Positions 23,350-34,609 of a stretch of 64,000 nucleotides of DNA are shown piece by piece. The DNA is from Emydura subglobosa (lineage: Eukaryota; Chordata; Testudines; Chelidae), in the NCBI GenBank assembly GCA_007922225.1, contig ML679966.1, forward strand, positions 32,781,383 through 32,845,382. The letters run 5' to 3'. A program made the position numbers and the translations under genes. The notes under the pieces are model-generated. The model ran no database searches. It had not been told where the DNA came from and saw nothing but the letters and a program-made list of their open reading frames with translations. Within the stretch, counting starts at the first letter, position 1; each line of letters begins with the position of its first letter.

Positions 23350-23879
23350 CAGCTCTGATTAAGAGTGTCTGCACTGGAGGCTGTCTGTGTGACATGCCAT
23401 ACATTTTTGCCCATAACCCCCTATTATCCACATTCAAAGCCCTTAGACACACATCTTGGGGTGAGTTAAACGCAAGCTGGTGTGCTCGTCTGCAGGTATG
23501 GGTCAGAGCATGTGTTGATCTGTGACCCACCCCCAAACCACCCACCATACAGTGTGGAGGTAGCAAAGGATGGGTACCTGGCCTCAAGTCTACATAGTCC
23601 TCCACTGCCATTCCCACAATTCCCTGTACATGCATCTTCCAGATCTTCTATCTGCTTATTTCCCCCTTACCCTCAATGCATGAGAAGCTGCCTATCAATT
23701 TATATGCACTTTCTTGATGTTTAACTCTTTATTTTCCATAACGGCCTGCTCCATTTTCTGACCTCAGTTCAGCTATTTTGCACAGATGCCCACCTCTCAT
23801 GCTGCTAGCTGACTGGCTGGAGCACGCCAGAGTTATAGGTGACCTCTGGTGTAAATAAATAGGACCATTATTTTAGTAG

Positions 23880-24200
23880 GCGTTCCAGAAATATCCAACT
23901 CTATGAGACCATCTTGAAGAGACTGGTCGAAGCGGGCATCCCCCACTCTGGCGTGCAGTGCGGAGAGCATATTGATACCTGAAGCAGCTGTACCACAAGG
24001 CCAAGGATGCAAATGGCAGGATGCAGCATGCCCTCCACGAGGAAGTCATCTGGATGCCTGGCACCATACCAAGCACAATGCCCACCATCTCCCATGACAT
24101 CCTGGAAGCAGGACTCTTATTTTCAGACCTGACGAACAGGGGGCACAAGTCCAGGATGAGACCACCCAGCTGCAGGCTATGGATTAGCCCACACTAGCAG
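23880..24200 (+). pseudogene. Myb/SANT-like DNA-binding protein relic
   Basis: One frame reads NIQLYETILKRLVEAGIPHS and GVQCGEHID, followed after a frame break by LKQLYHKAKDANGRM-like sequence. This is the trihelix/MSANTD-type pattern: Y-x-x-I-x-x-x-L...G...xQC...K-x-L-K-x-x-Y. Similar proteins are encoded by Harbinger transposons and by domesticated MSANTD genes. Stops and frame changes show it is not functional. The proximity of a Harbinger transposase relic makes transposon origin more likely than a host gene. Confidence 0.6.
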
Positions 24201-25020
24201 ACATCATTGGTCCATTTTATGAGGACATATTCTTGGATGGAGCCAGGTAACAACCTGGAGAGGGAAGCAGAGCAGGGTGAAGGGACAGATCTGCAGCTCA
24301 GTAAGTGCTGCCTGCCGTATTTGTTGTCATATGGGAAATTTTATTTTTAAGAGGGAGGGCTTTCCAGGTTATTACCAATAAAATTATTATGGAGACATGC
24401 AATGGCGTGGGTTAAGGATTAGCTGAGGCAGAAGCCACAATATTTCTACAGGCTACTTTCCTCTTCTCCATCCTCTTCCTCCTCACCTCCTTCCATGTGC
24501 AATCCAAAATGGATGCCAAGTGGAAAAGAAAAAATTAAACACACAATTCATTACTCTTTCAAGCTTCCTTTGGAATTATTGCTTGCAAAACAATTCAAGG
24601 CTTACAGGCCTAGCGTGCATGAATGCATCTCTTTGCAATACAGCTCTTTGGTAACTTAGTTGCCGATTTACCTTGACCAACTAGTCATTGCCCCATACTG
24701 CACAGACTATAAATCGACTGGGATACAGATAGTGGTAATGTCCTTTCTGTTCCTTATTGCTTTTTCTTCCTGCTCTGTCAGTTCATGAGATGCTTCCCAG
24801 CCTGTGGCAGGGAAGACGGAGAGATGCGCTCCACTGCTGGCAGTCCTCCACATCCTTGTCCAGGAGCCTGTTAATTTTCACCCTCATCTTCCTCCACTCC
24901 TAGTAGGTGATACTTGAAAATGTTTCATGCAGCAGGAATTATAGTCAGTTGGTCAGTTTCCTGGGAAAGGCAAGCTTTCTCAGGCCACTGGTAACTTACT
25001 AAACCTCTCCACTCGCTGAC

Positions 25021-25141
25021 CATAGAATCATAGAAGATTAGGGTTGGAAGGGACCTCAGGAGGTCATCTAGCCCAACCCCCTGCTCAAAGCAGGACCAAC
25101 CCCAACTAAATCATCTCAGAGAGGGCTTTGTCAAGCTGCAC
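25021..25141 (-). mobile_element. CR1 LINE 3' end
   Basis: CATAGAATCATAGAAGATTA begins the block, with GGGTTGGAAGGGACCTCAGG and AGGTCATCTAGCCCAACCCC following. In reverse complement this is the conserved CR1 3' untranslated end, finishing in ATGATTCTATG. Only about 120 bp remain. Confidence 0.92.
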
Positions 25142-25142
25142 C

Positions 25143-25584
25143 TGTGATGGAATCCCACAGGGATTGTGCCTTGAACCACTCAGGCACAGCCAGTCAGGAC
25201 GCTAGAGCTTTGGAGTCTACCTTTCAGGTCTCCACACACCAGCGCCGCAGCCTCCTGACTCTGACACCGCAGTGTTCAGCACCCTTGCTCCACCTGGAAC
25301 TCCCCCTGTGGGAGCCCCCCGTGGATGGGTCCCAGGGAGTTCCTTCACGCCCAGTGGGCCATGCACCCCACCTTGCAGTCAGCAGCAATTCACAGCCAGT
25401 GTGAAAGTCAGAAGGCTTTATTAGTTTTCAGGTTCACAGCTTAGAAAGACTTCGCTAGCTATCAGCCTTAACTAGGAATTACAGCAGCAACCACCATTCT
25501 CGGGTCTCCCTCCCCACTTGGCCCCCACAGGGGACTGGCCTCTTTCCCCCAGACACCTCCAGACCCCTTCCTTAACCCCCTCCA
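25143..25584 (-). repeat. LTR-like sequence, reverse orientation
   Basis: On the + strand it runs from TGTGATGGAATCC to CCCCCTCCA, so the reverse strand has TG...CA ends. The reverse strand carries AATAAA within CTAATAAAGCC near 25418, as expected for an LTR polyadenylation signal. There is no internal coding region, so it could be a solo LTR. No target duplication was recognised. The family is not assigned. Confidence 0.4.
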
Positions 25585-26062
25585 GTCCATTGTACATTGG
25601 CCAAACTGGACTGTCACTACGCAAAAGAATAAATGGACACAAATCAGACATAAAAAATAGAAACATCCATAAACCAGTAGGAGAGCACTTCAGTCTCCCA
25701 GGACACTCTGTAAATGACTTGAAAGTTGCCATACTTCTACAAGAAAACTTCAAAAACAGACTTCAGAGAGACACAATCAAACTGGGTCTAAGTAGGTACT
25801 TGGAATAGTTATCTCATTACAAGAAGTAATTGTCACTGTTCACACATTCTCACCTCCTAATCAATGGTTATGAATAGGTCTCAACTACTTCCCCATTGTT
25901 GTTCCTTAGCCTTGGATATGTATATATATATACCTGCTATTTGATTTCTATTCCTTACATCTGACAAAGTGGGTTACAGCCCAGGAAAGCTTATGCCTGC
26001 AGAAATTAAATGTGTCAGTCTTTAAAGTGCTACAGGACTCTCGTTGTCTTTATTCTATGTGA
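25585..26062 (+). mobile_element. Penelope-like element 3' end with GIY-YIG endonuclease fragment
   Basis: The open stretch to 25808 reads LYIGQTGLSLRKRINGHKSD, then KPVGEHFSLPGHSVNDLKVA and RLQRDTIKLGLSRYLE. This is the YIG half of the GIY-YIG endonuclease with its Arg-x-x-x-His region and the GEHF motif, as found C-terminal to the RT of Penelope-like elements. The 3' tail CAGGAAAGCTTATGCCTGCA and AGTGCTACAGGACTCTCGTT (25980-26045) matches, in reverse complement, the copy at 53967-54241. The N-terminal GIY and the whole RT are missing. Confidence 0.8.
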
Positions 26063-26074
26063 AAAGACTTGGCT

Positions 26075-27010
26075 TAACCCTTGCAGATGTTGTGTAGGAC
26101 ACAGCAGGTCATAATCACACAGATGGTATAGGCCACATTGGCCTCCAAACGGTTCTGTAGATATCTTGCCTTCAGCCTGCTAAATGTGCGTCACACACCA
26201 CCATCCTACAACAGGTGAGCATGTAACTGAACCTTCTTTTGTCAGGCCCTCTGAAGTCAGGGGATGGTTTCTTAAGCCATAGCCAGAGTGGGTAGGGGGG
26301 GTCTGACACCCCATTAATAACAATGTCATTAGGAGGAAATAAGGTCCCAGATCTCCTAAGCACCATGGCATCGTGAACCTTGCCAGTGCTTGGTATTCAC
26401 AAACCTGCCTCTGTGGTTGAGCCAAGGTCTGCAGGACCAGGAAGCAGTGACCTTTTCAGCTGACATTCACTGGCTCCTTCTGGTGGACAAGCTATGGGCA
26501 CGTGTGCCAGTGATTGCCCTAGCACAGTTTGGGAATCCCAGCCTCTTTAAGCCAGCTATTATTTCAGGTACATTTCTTATGCCCACCACCCCTGGGTACA
26601 CTGCTGTGTTTACTGCCTCAGAAAACTCCACTACCACGACCCGAAGAGTGGACTTGACAACAGTGAATTGGGTTGCCACAGACCTGTAACAGTCTGGTGT
26701 AGCCAGCTTCCAGATGACGATTGCAATCCACTTCAGTACGGGTATGGCCTCCCTCAGCTGAGTGTTTTTGTGCTGGAGAGTCGAGGCAGGCTCTTCATAC
26801 AACTCCAAGGTCTGTTTTCTCGTGTGGAAGCTATGGAGTCACTCTAGGTCTGCCTGACAATCTGGTCCCCCTACGCTGTGGTAACTGTCCTGAATCTGAA
26901 GTGCAGTCTACAGGTCAGGAATATGCACCACTTGTGGAATTCATCATGGCTGTCCAGTATGTCACAAATGAGCCTCCCCACGCCCCTTAGTCCTGCCATC
27001 TTTTGTGTCT
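26075..27010 (-). pseudogene. Harbinger (HARBI1-like) transposase relic
   Basis: Reading the reverse strand from about 27010 downwards gives FHKWCIFLTCRLHF, a broken segment, then LREAIPVLKWIAIVIWKLAT and PDCYRSVATQF (26750-26650). Next come VVEFSEAVNT, VPEIIAGLKRLGFPNCARAI and TGTRAHSL (26580-26480), where the first catalytic Asp expected in the AIDGTH-like motif reads Thr. The distal part FPPNDIVINGVSDPPYPLWL (26330-26275), then KPSPDF and DKRRFSYMLTCCRMVV, leads to the CRxxVECAFGRLK-like segment, here degraded. HARBI1-family transposases are DDE enzymes. Several frames are needed, so it is dead. The Penelope fragment abuts its 3' end. Confidence 0.8.
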
Positions 27011-27130
27011 CATCAGAAACTGCTATCCAGCATCTTGCCAATGCTAGCCGGTGCAGCTCTGCTGCATAACCCATGCAGCTGCTAGCAGAAGTGGCACATC
27101 CAGCAACTCCATAGCTTATTCCCCCCCAGT

Positions 27131-28141
27131 TGGAATGGACAAAAGTAAGAAGCATGCCGAGCCAGAAGCTCCTCAGCTTAAATGTGGCAAGCTAAAAACA
27201 CTTCAAGCAGGAGGGTTCCAGCAAGGAAAGACAAGTTCTCTCAGGATACAGCACAAACTAGTTACTAGAGCAGCTCCAATTGGTGAGGCGCTAAAGATCC
27301 TGGGGTATGCCCCCAGAAATCCCAGTGATAAACAAACACCAGTGTGCATGTAAAGTATGCCACATATGGCACATGGCGTTTCTGCAGTGTGACCCTCAGA
27401 GAGAGGTTTGGCTAATGTGTAGCTACATGCATGTGAGCCAGGATGGCAGCAGTGGCGGCTCTAGCCAGGGTCCATAGATGCAATTGCACCCACAGAAGTA
27501 AGGTCCAGATATGCATTACCAGGCATGCATCTCACATGGCTGGGAGTGCTGCCACCACCCAGGTCCCAACTTCACCTGCTGGAACCCATGACAGCTCTTT
27601 CAGGGCTGGGAACCAGAGGGAAGTCTCAAGCCAATAGGCAGGGGCAAGGAGAGGGGTGGGGCAGGGAGCACTTCTGCTGGGAGGGAGCCTGACTGGCACC
27701 TGGGTCTCACGCTGCCTGCTGGCCCTCCTACCTGAGCCCATGGCTGCTTCTCTCAGCACCAGGGACTGATAAGAAGGGATAGGCAAGGATTTAGGTAGGG
27801 CAGCAGCAGGGCAGGGGAGGAAATGAGGCAAGCAAGGCTGTTCTCCTCGTCTGGCCTGGCAGGGAGCTGCTGTGTTGGGAGTTGCACTGGCAACTCCCCC
27901 TCAGGGACCCCAGAAGATGAATGTGGGGCAGAGAGGGGAAGACCCTAAAATCCTTTCCCAAAAGAAACCAGGGAGGGTAAACAGCAGGGTGGGTCAAGGA
28001 GAGGCTCCTGGGAGGAAACAATAGGGGGGCTCCCTTGAGAGCTGAGGCTCCGGGGAGCGAGGGCATTGGACTCACCGGGGACAGGGAGAGGTTCCTGCTT
28101 TCCTGGGTTTCTAACCGTTATGATAATCATATTTAAGTTGT
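27131..28141. other. G-rich unassigned block
   Basis: 27440-28090 is clearly GC-rich, with many GGG/CCC runs (for example GGAGAGGGGTGGGGCAGGGA), compared with AT-rich flanks. Open frames here are composition artefacts. It may be an uncharacterised repeat. Confidence 0.35.
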
Positions 28142-28276
28142 CTTACGCTGAACTAACTCGCCACCGTGCTGTTCTACCTGTATACACAGACTGTACAAGA
28201 GTTTGGCATAATCAGCCTCTTGTACAGTGTGTGTATACAACTGTAGCAACACGGCAGTGAGTTAGTTCAGTGTAAG
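28142..28276. mobile_element. Foldback (long palindromic) MITE-like element
   Basis: Arms of about 60 nt (28142-28201 and 28217-28276) are reverse complements with roughly nine mismatches, around a 15-nt loop. The left arm opens CTTACGCTGAACTAACTCG and the right arm ends GAGTTAGTTCAGTGTAAG. It has no coding capacity. At least two mismatches are CG in one arm against CA/TG in the other, consistent with CpG decay after insertion. Confidence 0.7.
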
Positions 28277-30019
28277 GAAATAAAATAACAAACAATTATG
28301 AGTTTATGTCTCTACCTGATTTCACAGTAAAGATCTTCACAGCTTCTTTAAATGTCCATTAACTAATGTGAAATTACAGTGACATACCGGGTGGCAATAC
28401 CCAGGGGAGGCCAATCAAGGCCCTCTCTGATCCCTCTTTCCCTCCCCCAGAACCACAGGGGAGCAGTGAGCCCACTGCCTGGACCCTCCATAACCCCCAC
28501 CCATCCCTCTTTATTCTTCATCATAAATATTGACCTGCACTAGAGTCATTATAATCATGTGGTATGTAAAAAGTTCCAGGAGTTATAAATGATGTATCTT
28601 AAGTTACAGGAGATGAAAAAGTCTTTGCTTATGAAAGCAGAGTCCTCTTCATTACTAAATAAAATTGGGAGATTGTGACTTTAAAGTCCATTGTATCATC
28701 TGTGCCAGATTAGCAGTCACCAGGTAATAGCATTCATACCTAGATTTCACAGGTCATGAGAGTATAAATGACAAACCCTTAGAGGAGGGGATAGAAATAG
28801 AATCTCATTGGCAGTTATGACCTCAGGCACTGGGATGTTGAGCTATAGGCAGAGCCCATAATAGCTAGAGAGAGAAAGAGAGAATGCTATGACTGTAACC
28901 TCCAATTTACCAGAACGATAACTGTAAGATTTAACCTACCCTACCCTTCTCCGTGACCTACCAGATGTTATACCATTTACCTTTGATTTAATTCAATTTA
29001 CTAAAATTTCCTTTTCCTTCAGATTTTTTTTTTTTTTTTTAATCTTGGACAGTGTCCAAGTATGCTGGGATAGTCACTGTGGGACATTCTTGAATGCACT
29101 CATTAGTTTGGGACACTACATCTACCTCTGCAGGAGACAGGTATCCCCTGCAGGCATCCCCCTAGAATAATTTTTCTGTGCACAGCAAAGTTCACGATAC
29201 GCGGTTTCCCCGTGACCGGAAATAAGAAATCCCCTCAGAAAAGAAATTTGACACAGATTGAAAGAGTTTAGAAGGAATGCAAAGAAATGAAGCAACAGCT
29301 TTCTGAGCGGCTTATGTCTGCGTGCCAGTACATGGAAACTTTATTTTAAATAAAGGCTGTATACTATTGTTGGTGATGGAAAATAAGTCAACTTCTTGTT
29401 GGTGATGGAGAATAAGGCATGGGCAACTGCATGAAACCGCATAGCCCTGCAATAATTTTCCATAATGGCCCTATACATTTGTTAGGCTTCACTTTTTATA
29501 AGCGATAGTCTGATTTCTAGATACTCCAGTCTTCATAACCTGATTTTAAAAAAAACAATAGCTCATATGCAGAGGGAGAAGTATCTCTAGCTGTAAGATT
29601 TCTCTCAGCTTACTGAACTGGTGGGTATTTGGATTCCAGTGGTTCTGCCTGGATGCATTTCGAAATTACTCACACACAATGTACTGATTTTGAGTTACTA
29701 CACTACAGCTAAACCAGAAACACCAGAGGCACTGAGCAGTTTTTCTTTTTAGCAATTCAGGTACTGGCAGGAGGACTTTCAGGGGCTATAGCCTGCTAGC
29801 TACATGATATAAATTTAAAAAAAAAATTGACTGTTTTTTTCATGGTTTTGAACTTGTAGGTATTGATGGAAAAATACCAAGTTCTGCAGCTGTTTCTGAG
29901 GGGGATAAAAGCAACACTTAGTTTATAAAGCTGAAACAACATTATGTGGCTTAGTGCTGCCTATAACACGAAAATAAATTGTACAGTAACAATTTGATAA
30001 CTCAGTTTTAGATCAATAA
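28277..30019. other. Unassigned intron-like sequence
   Basis: A 17-base T run lies at 29024-29040. A small CpG-bearing patch (CACGATACGCGGTTTCCCCG) lies near 29193. An imperfect duplication, CTTGTTGGTGATGGA versus ATTGTTGGTGATGGA, lies at 29365-29410. No gene is seen. Confidence 0.4.
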
Positions 30020-30025
30020 TCAGTA

Positions 30026-30640
30026 ATGGAGCAGACTAGCCAGCCTGGGGGTGAGGCAGGCCAGCACTGTGGTGTGGCGCAGGCCAGCGGTGCTCCAGGG
30101 GCTGGGAGTGCTCGGGCTGAAGGTGCTCTGGGGGGCAGGGCAGGCTGGCGCTGTGGCACAGCGCAGGCCGGCAGTGCTCTGGGGGCTAGGAGGAAGTGCT
30201 TGGGCCGGGCCTGGGGAGACCGGCCAGCCTGGGGGTGGGGCAGGCCGGTGCTGTGGCACTGCATGGGCTGGCGGCACTCTGGGGACTGGGGCGGACTGGC
30301 CAGCATGGGGCTGGCTTGGGTCCGTGACTGGTGCTGGGGTACTCCGGCAGTGGGGGAGGGGAGCTACTGGGGTGTGGGACAATCACGATAAATTGGGGCG
30401 GGGCAGCGCTGGGGCACAGGCTCTAGGGACGCTTGGGGTTACCTGGCACTGGGGCCTCCCGGCCTGCCTGGCTGATACTTGGGCCACCCAGGGTGGGGCT
30501 CTGACAGGAGAAAGGTGGAAGGTGTGTGGCTTCAGGTGGAAGGGGAGGAGGCTAGCCTCCCCGAACAGGCAGTTCACCAGCCGCCCAGATTTTTTTTTGC
30601 GGAGCCCCCCTTAGCCCGAGGCCATCCCTTAAAGCCCCTG
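30026..30640. repeat. GC-rich minisatellite-like block
   Basis: Variants of GCTCTGGGGGCTGGGAG and GGGGCAGGCCGGTGCTGTGG recur irregularly. A longer unit begins GCCAGCCTGGGGGTG at about 30038 and again at about 30225, suggesting a higher-order period near 190 bp. Open frames of up to 187 codons on both strands are products of the composition. The block stands out sharply from AT-rich flanks. Confidence 0.6.
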
Positions 30641-30919
30641 CATTAATCCAGTCCTGATTGTAAAGTCTCTGGGATTCTGTACTGGCTGCTGTCTAGACGT
30701 CTCATGTTCATTAGGTCAAGAATCAGAAGCATTCCAGAAAGCACTGTGTTCCAGAGTACATAAAATACTGCCAGGAATGTTTCTTGAAACATGAATTTGA
30801 ACAAATACTGGAGAATATTCAAGGAAAGTGAATTACGGATTCACAAATGAGAGTATTCACACCAGAAACCAAAGAGTTACACTCATCTAGCCTGGGGATA
30901 GAAACATTCTGTAGGTGAG

Positions 30920-31033
30920 ATTTTTAAAATCACTCAGCATTAGCCCACTCAGCTCCACTGAACTCAATGGGTGCTCTACCATTGAATTCAGTGGGATTAG
31001 AGTTTGGCCAATTCTGAGCACTTTTGAAAATCC
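30920..31033. repeat. Palindromic repeat copy (TTTTCAAAAGTGCTCAG / TCAATGG core)
   Basis: GATTTTTAAAATCACTCAGC at the left and GAGCACTTTTGAAAATCCCA at the right are inverted. Between them lie GAACTCAATGGGTGCTC and ATTGAATTCAGTGGGAT. It is a good copy of the dispersed palindromic family seen throughout the window. Confidence 0.55.
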
Positions 31034-34000
31034 CACCTCCTGCAATCTCATGTCTCATCAAAACCAACCATCACAATCTAGATTTCAAATATCAGATTAG
31101 CGGAGCAAAAGATTGTTTGTATCCCCTGTATCATTTTTACCCTTAAATTACTGACATGTACTCACACTTAACTGTAGTTTGAAGTAGTTTTTGTTTGGGA
31201 ATTTCATCATTTTAAAATAAGAAAGAATTGTGTACAAAATCAGAAACTGAAAGGGAATGTAACCCAGTGATATTTCTACCAGTCTGAAGATAGGTAGTTT
31301 CTATCTTAATATTTTCTTTTATATTTTAACTTGTAGAGTCAGATTCACCATGCATTCACCTCTTGATGTTCTACCCCATTTCAGACACACATCGGATGCT
31401 TCACTCCACTTTGAAGCAAAACAAAGAAGCCAAAGCAGACTGGCTAGTTTTCCCCCACTCCACCATTGCCTTGCATGTGCACACTCCAATTTCCCCCCTC
31501 CTTCCTGCCCCACCCTGCACACCACTCCCTGAATTTTCTTCTCCTACCTCCTTGTTGATTAGATCTGGTACAAAGGCTGGTCTTTGAAAAGAAATTGAGA
31601 ATTAATTATCTGGTTTTTTACCTTTATTTTTCATAAGTGGAAGTTGACCTGTCAGCAGATACTGATAAATGATGCCAGGAAGATAATGAATTCCAGGAAA
31701 AATTGCCTTCTTTCAAAATGGCCATTGCTTCCCATTGTTTCCCTTCAACATTCCCTCCTTTGTCTTTGTTTAGCATAGCCTCCCAACAAAATTCTATTAA
31801 AAACATTTAAAAAAAAAGAAACATACCAAAAAAGGGAGCTCTAACATGATGTTCACAGACAGCCATATTGTTTGCCCTGTGGCTGCGTTAGATCTCTTCC
31901 CCCTAACCCTTTGAATGCCTGTCTATTTAAATCAGAACGTTTTCAGAGCAGGGATTGTCTCAATCAGCTTTGGCTCTACTGTAATAATAATAATAATTCA
32001 TAAACTCAGACAGTTTTGGGGAGGAATGTTTTGTGAGTTTTATCTACACGGTGTGCAAATGTACCATCGGAAGCTATGTTGGCTACAGCTTTAAAACAGG
32101 CAATTCTAAATTCACCCAGCTGTAGCTAGAATGTTTATAGTTAAACAAAGTGCATGCAACAGACTGTCATGACTGAAAATATGAAACTGCCTCACTAAAA
32201 CAAGTCCTACTAAATAATAAGATTAATTTTTAGTTGCACAAACAAATTTGAAACAAATGGTTTTTAGAATATTTTAATGGTTATAAAATATGGAGATACT
32301 GTCAAGTTAAAAAACTTATGAGGGTTGATCCATGAAATCTTTACTTCTGTAAGTAATTTCAGTGACTCCAATGAGATTGCTCACATGGATAAGAGTTTGC
32401 AACATCAGGCTCTATATGCGGTGGGACCCTGATTTTCTAAATTCAAGTTAACAAAAGCCCTTGTAAACCAGACTTTGCTTATGTACTACAAGGGTTGCAC
32501 TGACTGAATGTTCATTTCAGCTTCAAAATGACCCAGTTCATGCTTGTCCTGAAGATCTCCTAAACACCTCAGAGCTAAAACACAGCTTCTTATGAGAGGA
32601 GCTGCACAGAAACTCTGCACCTGTGGAGTTTAGGAGATCCTCAGGAGCTTAGTTGCAGGACTGAGACTTCCAATTGTATGGATTCCCGACCTCAGAGACC
32701 TATTGTATACTTTTTCTTACCTCTGTTATAACAACTGATGCTATTTTTAAAATAATCTTTCCTCATTTCATTCAATTATAAGGTGAAAACACTAATGTGT
32801 ATTTCTTATTTACGGTCAGATTTTCTTTAACACATGAACCAAGACAGTTGGTGGAGGGTTTCAGTGACAAAAAGTAAATCTAGATCACCGTTAAAAAACA
32901 GGCTCATCATAAACCATTTTCCTCCCCAGTCCAAATCTTATCAGGAAGAAACACCTACAGAAAGCCCAGTCCAGTATCTAATGAGCACATCACTAGATAC
33001 CTACAACCAACCACTTTCTATGAGATTATAATAGAGATGACCAAAAACCAGGCTCTTCAGCCTCTACTAATTAACAGGTCAGTGGTCACTAACCCTCATT
33101 CATCCATGATCTCATTGCTGACAATACTTCTGATCTGGCCCGCATCGCTGAAGCATATTTAAGATCCATCTACAGTTAACGGTAACATGTACGGTAACCG
33201 CATGCCCAGCTAGCACAGGTATAAATAGCAGTGTAGATGGTGAGGCACAGCTTAAGTGAGTATGGTACAAGAGAGTGCCCTACATGCCTGAACCCCCAGG
33301 ATCTACCCTACAAGGCTCTATACCCCCAAGCACTGTCTTCTCCAGCTACTCTTTGCATTACCGGAGCCTCTCTCCACTCCCAGAGCCTTTCCCTGCTGCT
33401 TCCCCCTTGCCACCTCCCCCATGCCAGAGCCTTTCCCCATGGCCCACCTCATCCTCGCCCCCGTGCCAGAGCCGTTCACTGCAATGCATAGCTATGCATG
33501 TAGTATTGTACTCTACACACTGCCATAAGTGCAGACAAAGTCTTAGGTGATGCTGCAGGCCAGATGTTGGAACAACTGGGTGAAATGTAGTGGCTTGCAT
33601 TATGCAGGAAATCAAATTAGATGATCGCAATTGTTTCTTCTGGCTTTAAATATCAATTAAGCTCATCCCTAAAGCTACTCTGAACAAAAGAAACCAACAG
33701 TGGTCAAGGATAGGGAGAAAGTGACATTCTATTCCCACCCACTCTCAAACACAAGAGAGGCTTCTTTTGAAACAAAACCCTTTCAATAAAGCCTTTAATC
33801 TACAGGTTCAGGGACAGCAACAACATCTGCAGTGAGCTAATTAATAGACCCAAAACCAGCAATGTTTCCTAGAGTAGCTGATTAAGACATAGTGAGACTT
33901 GATGATAAAGTTCCCAAGCCTCACTGTCTTGGAGGAATTCAACTCCTAATCAATGGTATATTTATGGTACATTTTCATGACAAAATATAAGGAGACACTA

Positions 34001-34609
34001 AACTGAAGAGATTAATTATAGTACAAAGGCTTTTTTTTTAAAATGTATATAAAATTTAAATTAACTTTTTCTGTGCCTGAAAGATAAGAAAATCAAATGT
34101 AATAAAACACAATTTATATATTGAAGAAATAAAAAAATGCATCACATACTGAACAGGTACATGTGGCATGTTTTTGACACTTACAATATGGAAAGATGCC
34201 AAATATGGTGTTTCTAAACATCTGTTGCAAACTTCTAATCAGTTAACCACTTCACTCTGAAAACAAAGGGATGTGGATAACAGAGAAGAGAACATGAGAC
34301 AGAAAAAGAAAAAGATTGAAAGATAATGCCACTGATTCCAATGAAAAATTATTGCCTAATTTATTTACTTATTTCATTGTCATTAGTTAGCTATTGTATT
34401 TAGGGTTGTAGAATTACATTTTCACATAAACTTAATAGAAAAAAAGAGAAAAATAAAGCTAAGGGGAATTTACTGTAGCCCTCTATTTATCCAAAGAACA
34501 GGTTCAGTGCTGGTTACAGCAGTCAAAGTTTTCCCACACAACTTCACCAATGTGCTTCAACTGTGACCAGGAGGGGTCACCTACAGGGGTGAGAGGGTGA
34601 CTTAGGCTG
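31034..34609. other. Unassigned intron-like sequence with small repeats
   Basis: (TAA)n lies at 31982-31999. A reversed copy of the GTAGCACC repeat is near 31935. A palindromic-core copy is near 32325-32410. An inverted repeat with 25-bp arms occupies 32548-32655. A pyrimidine-rich block with repeated AGAGCCTTTCCC-like units lies at 33362-33475, probably within a DNA-transposon-like repeat (33160-33545). No gene is seen. Confidence 0.4.

Larger units (their letters stand above)
23350..27130. mobile_element. Harbinger (PIF) DNA transposon relic, interrupted by later insertions
   Basis: A Myb/SANT-like relic on + (23880-24200) and a HARBI1-like transposase relic on - (27010-26075) occupy the two ends. 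That is the two-gene make-up of Harbinger elements, in which the Myb-like protein assists transposase entry and DNA binding. Between them lie a CR1 3' end, an LTR-like sequence and a Penelope fragment. Terminal inverted repeats and the 3-bp target duplication could not be fixed, so the outer limits are estimates. The segments 23350-23880 and 24250-25020 hold no recognisable coding sequence. Confidence 0.65.

Noticed and set aside
30026..30614. Open frames of 97-187 codons on both strands
   Set aside because: They overlap one another in a GC-rich repetitive block. The Gly/Ala/Pro-rich products reflect composition and match no family.
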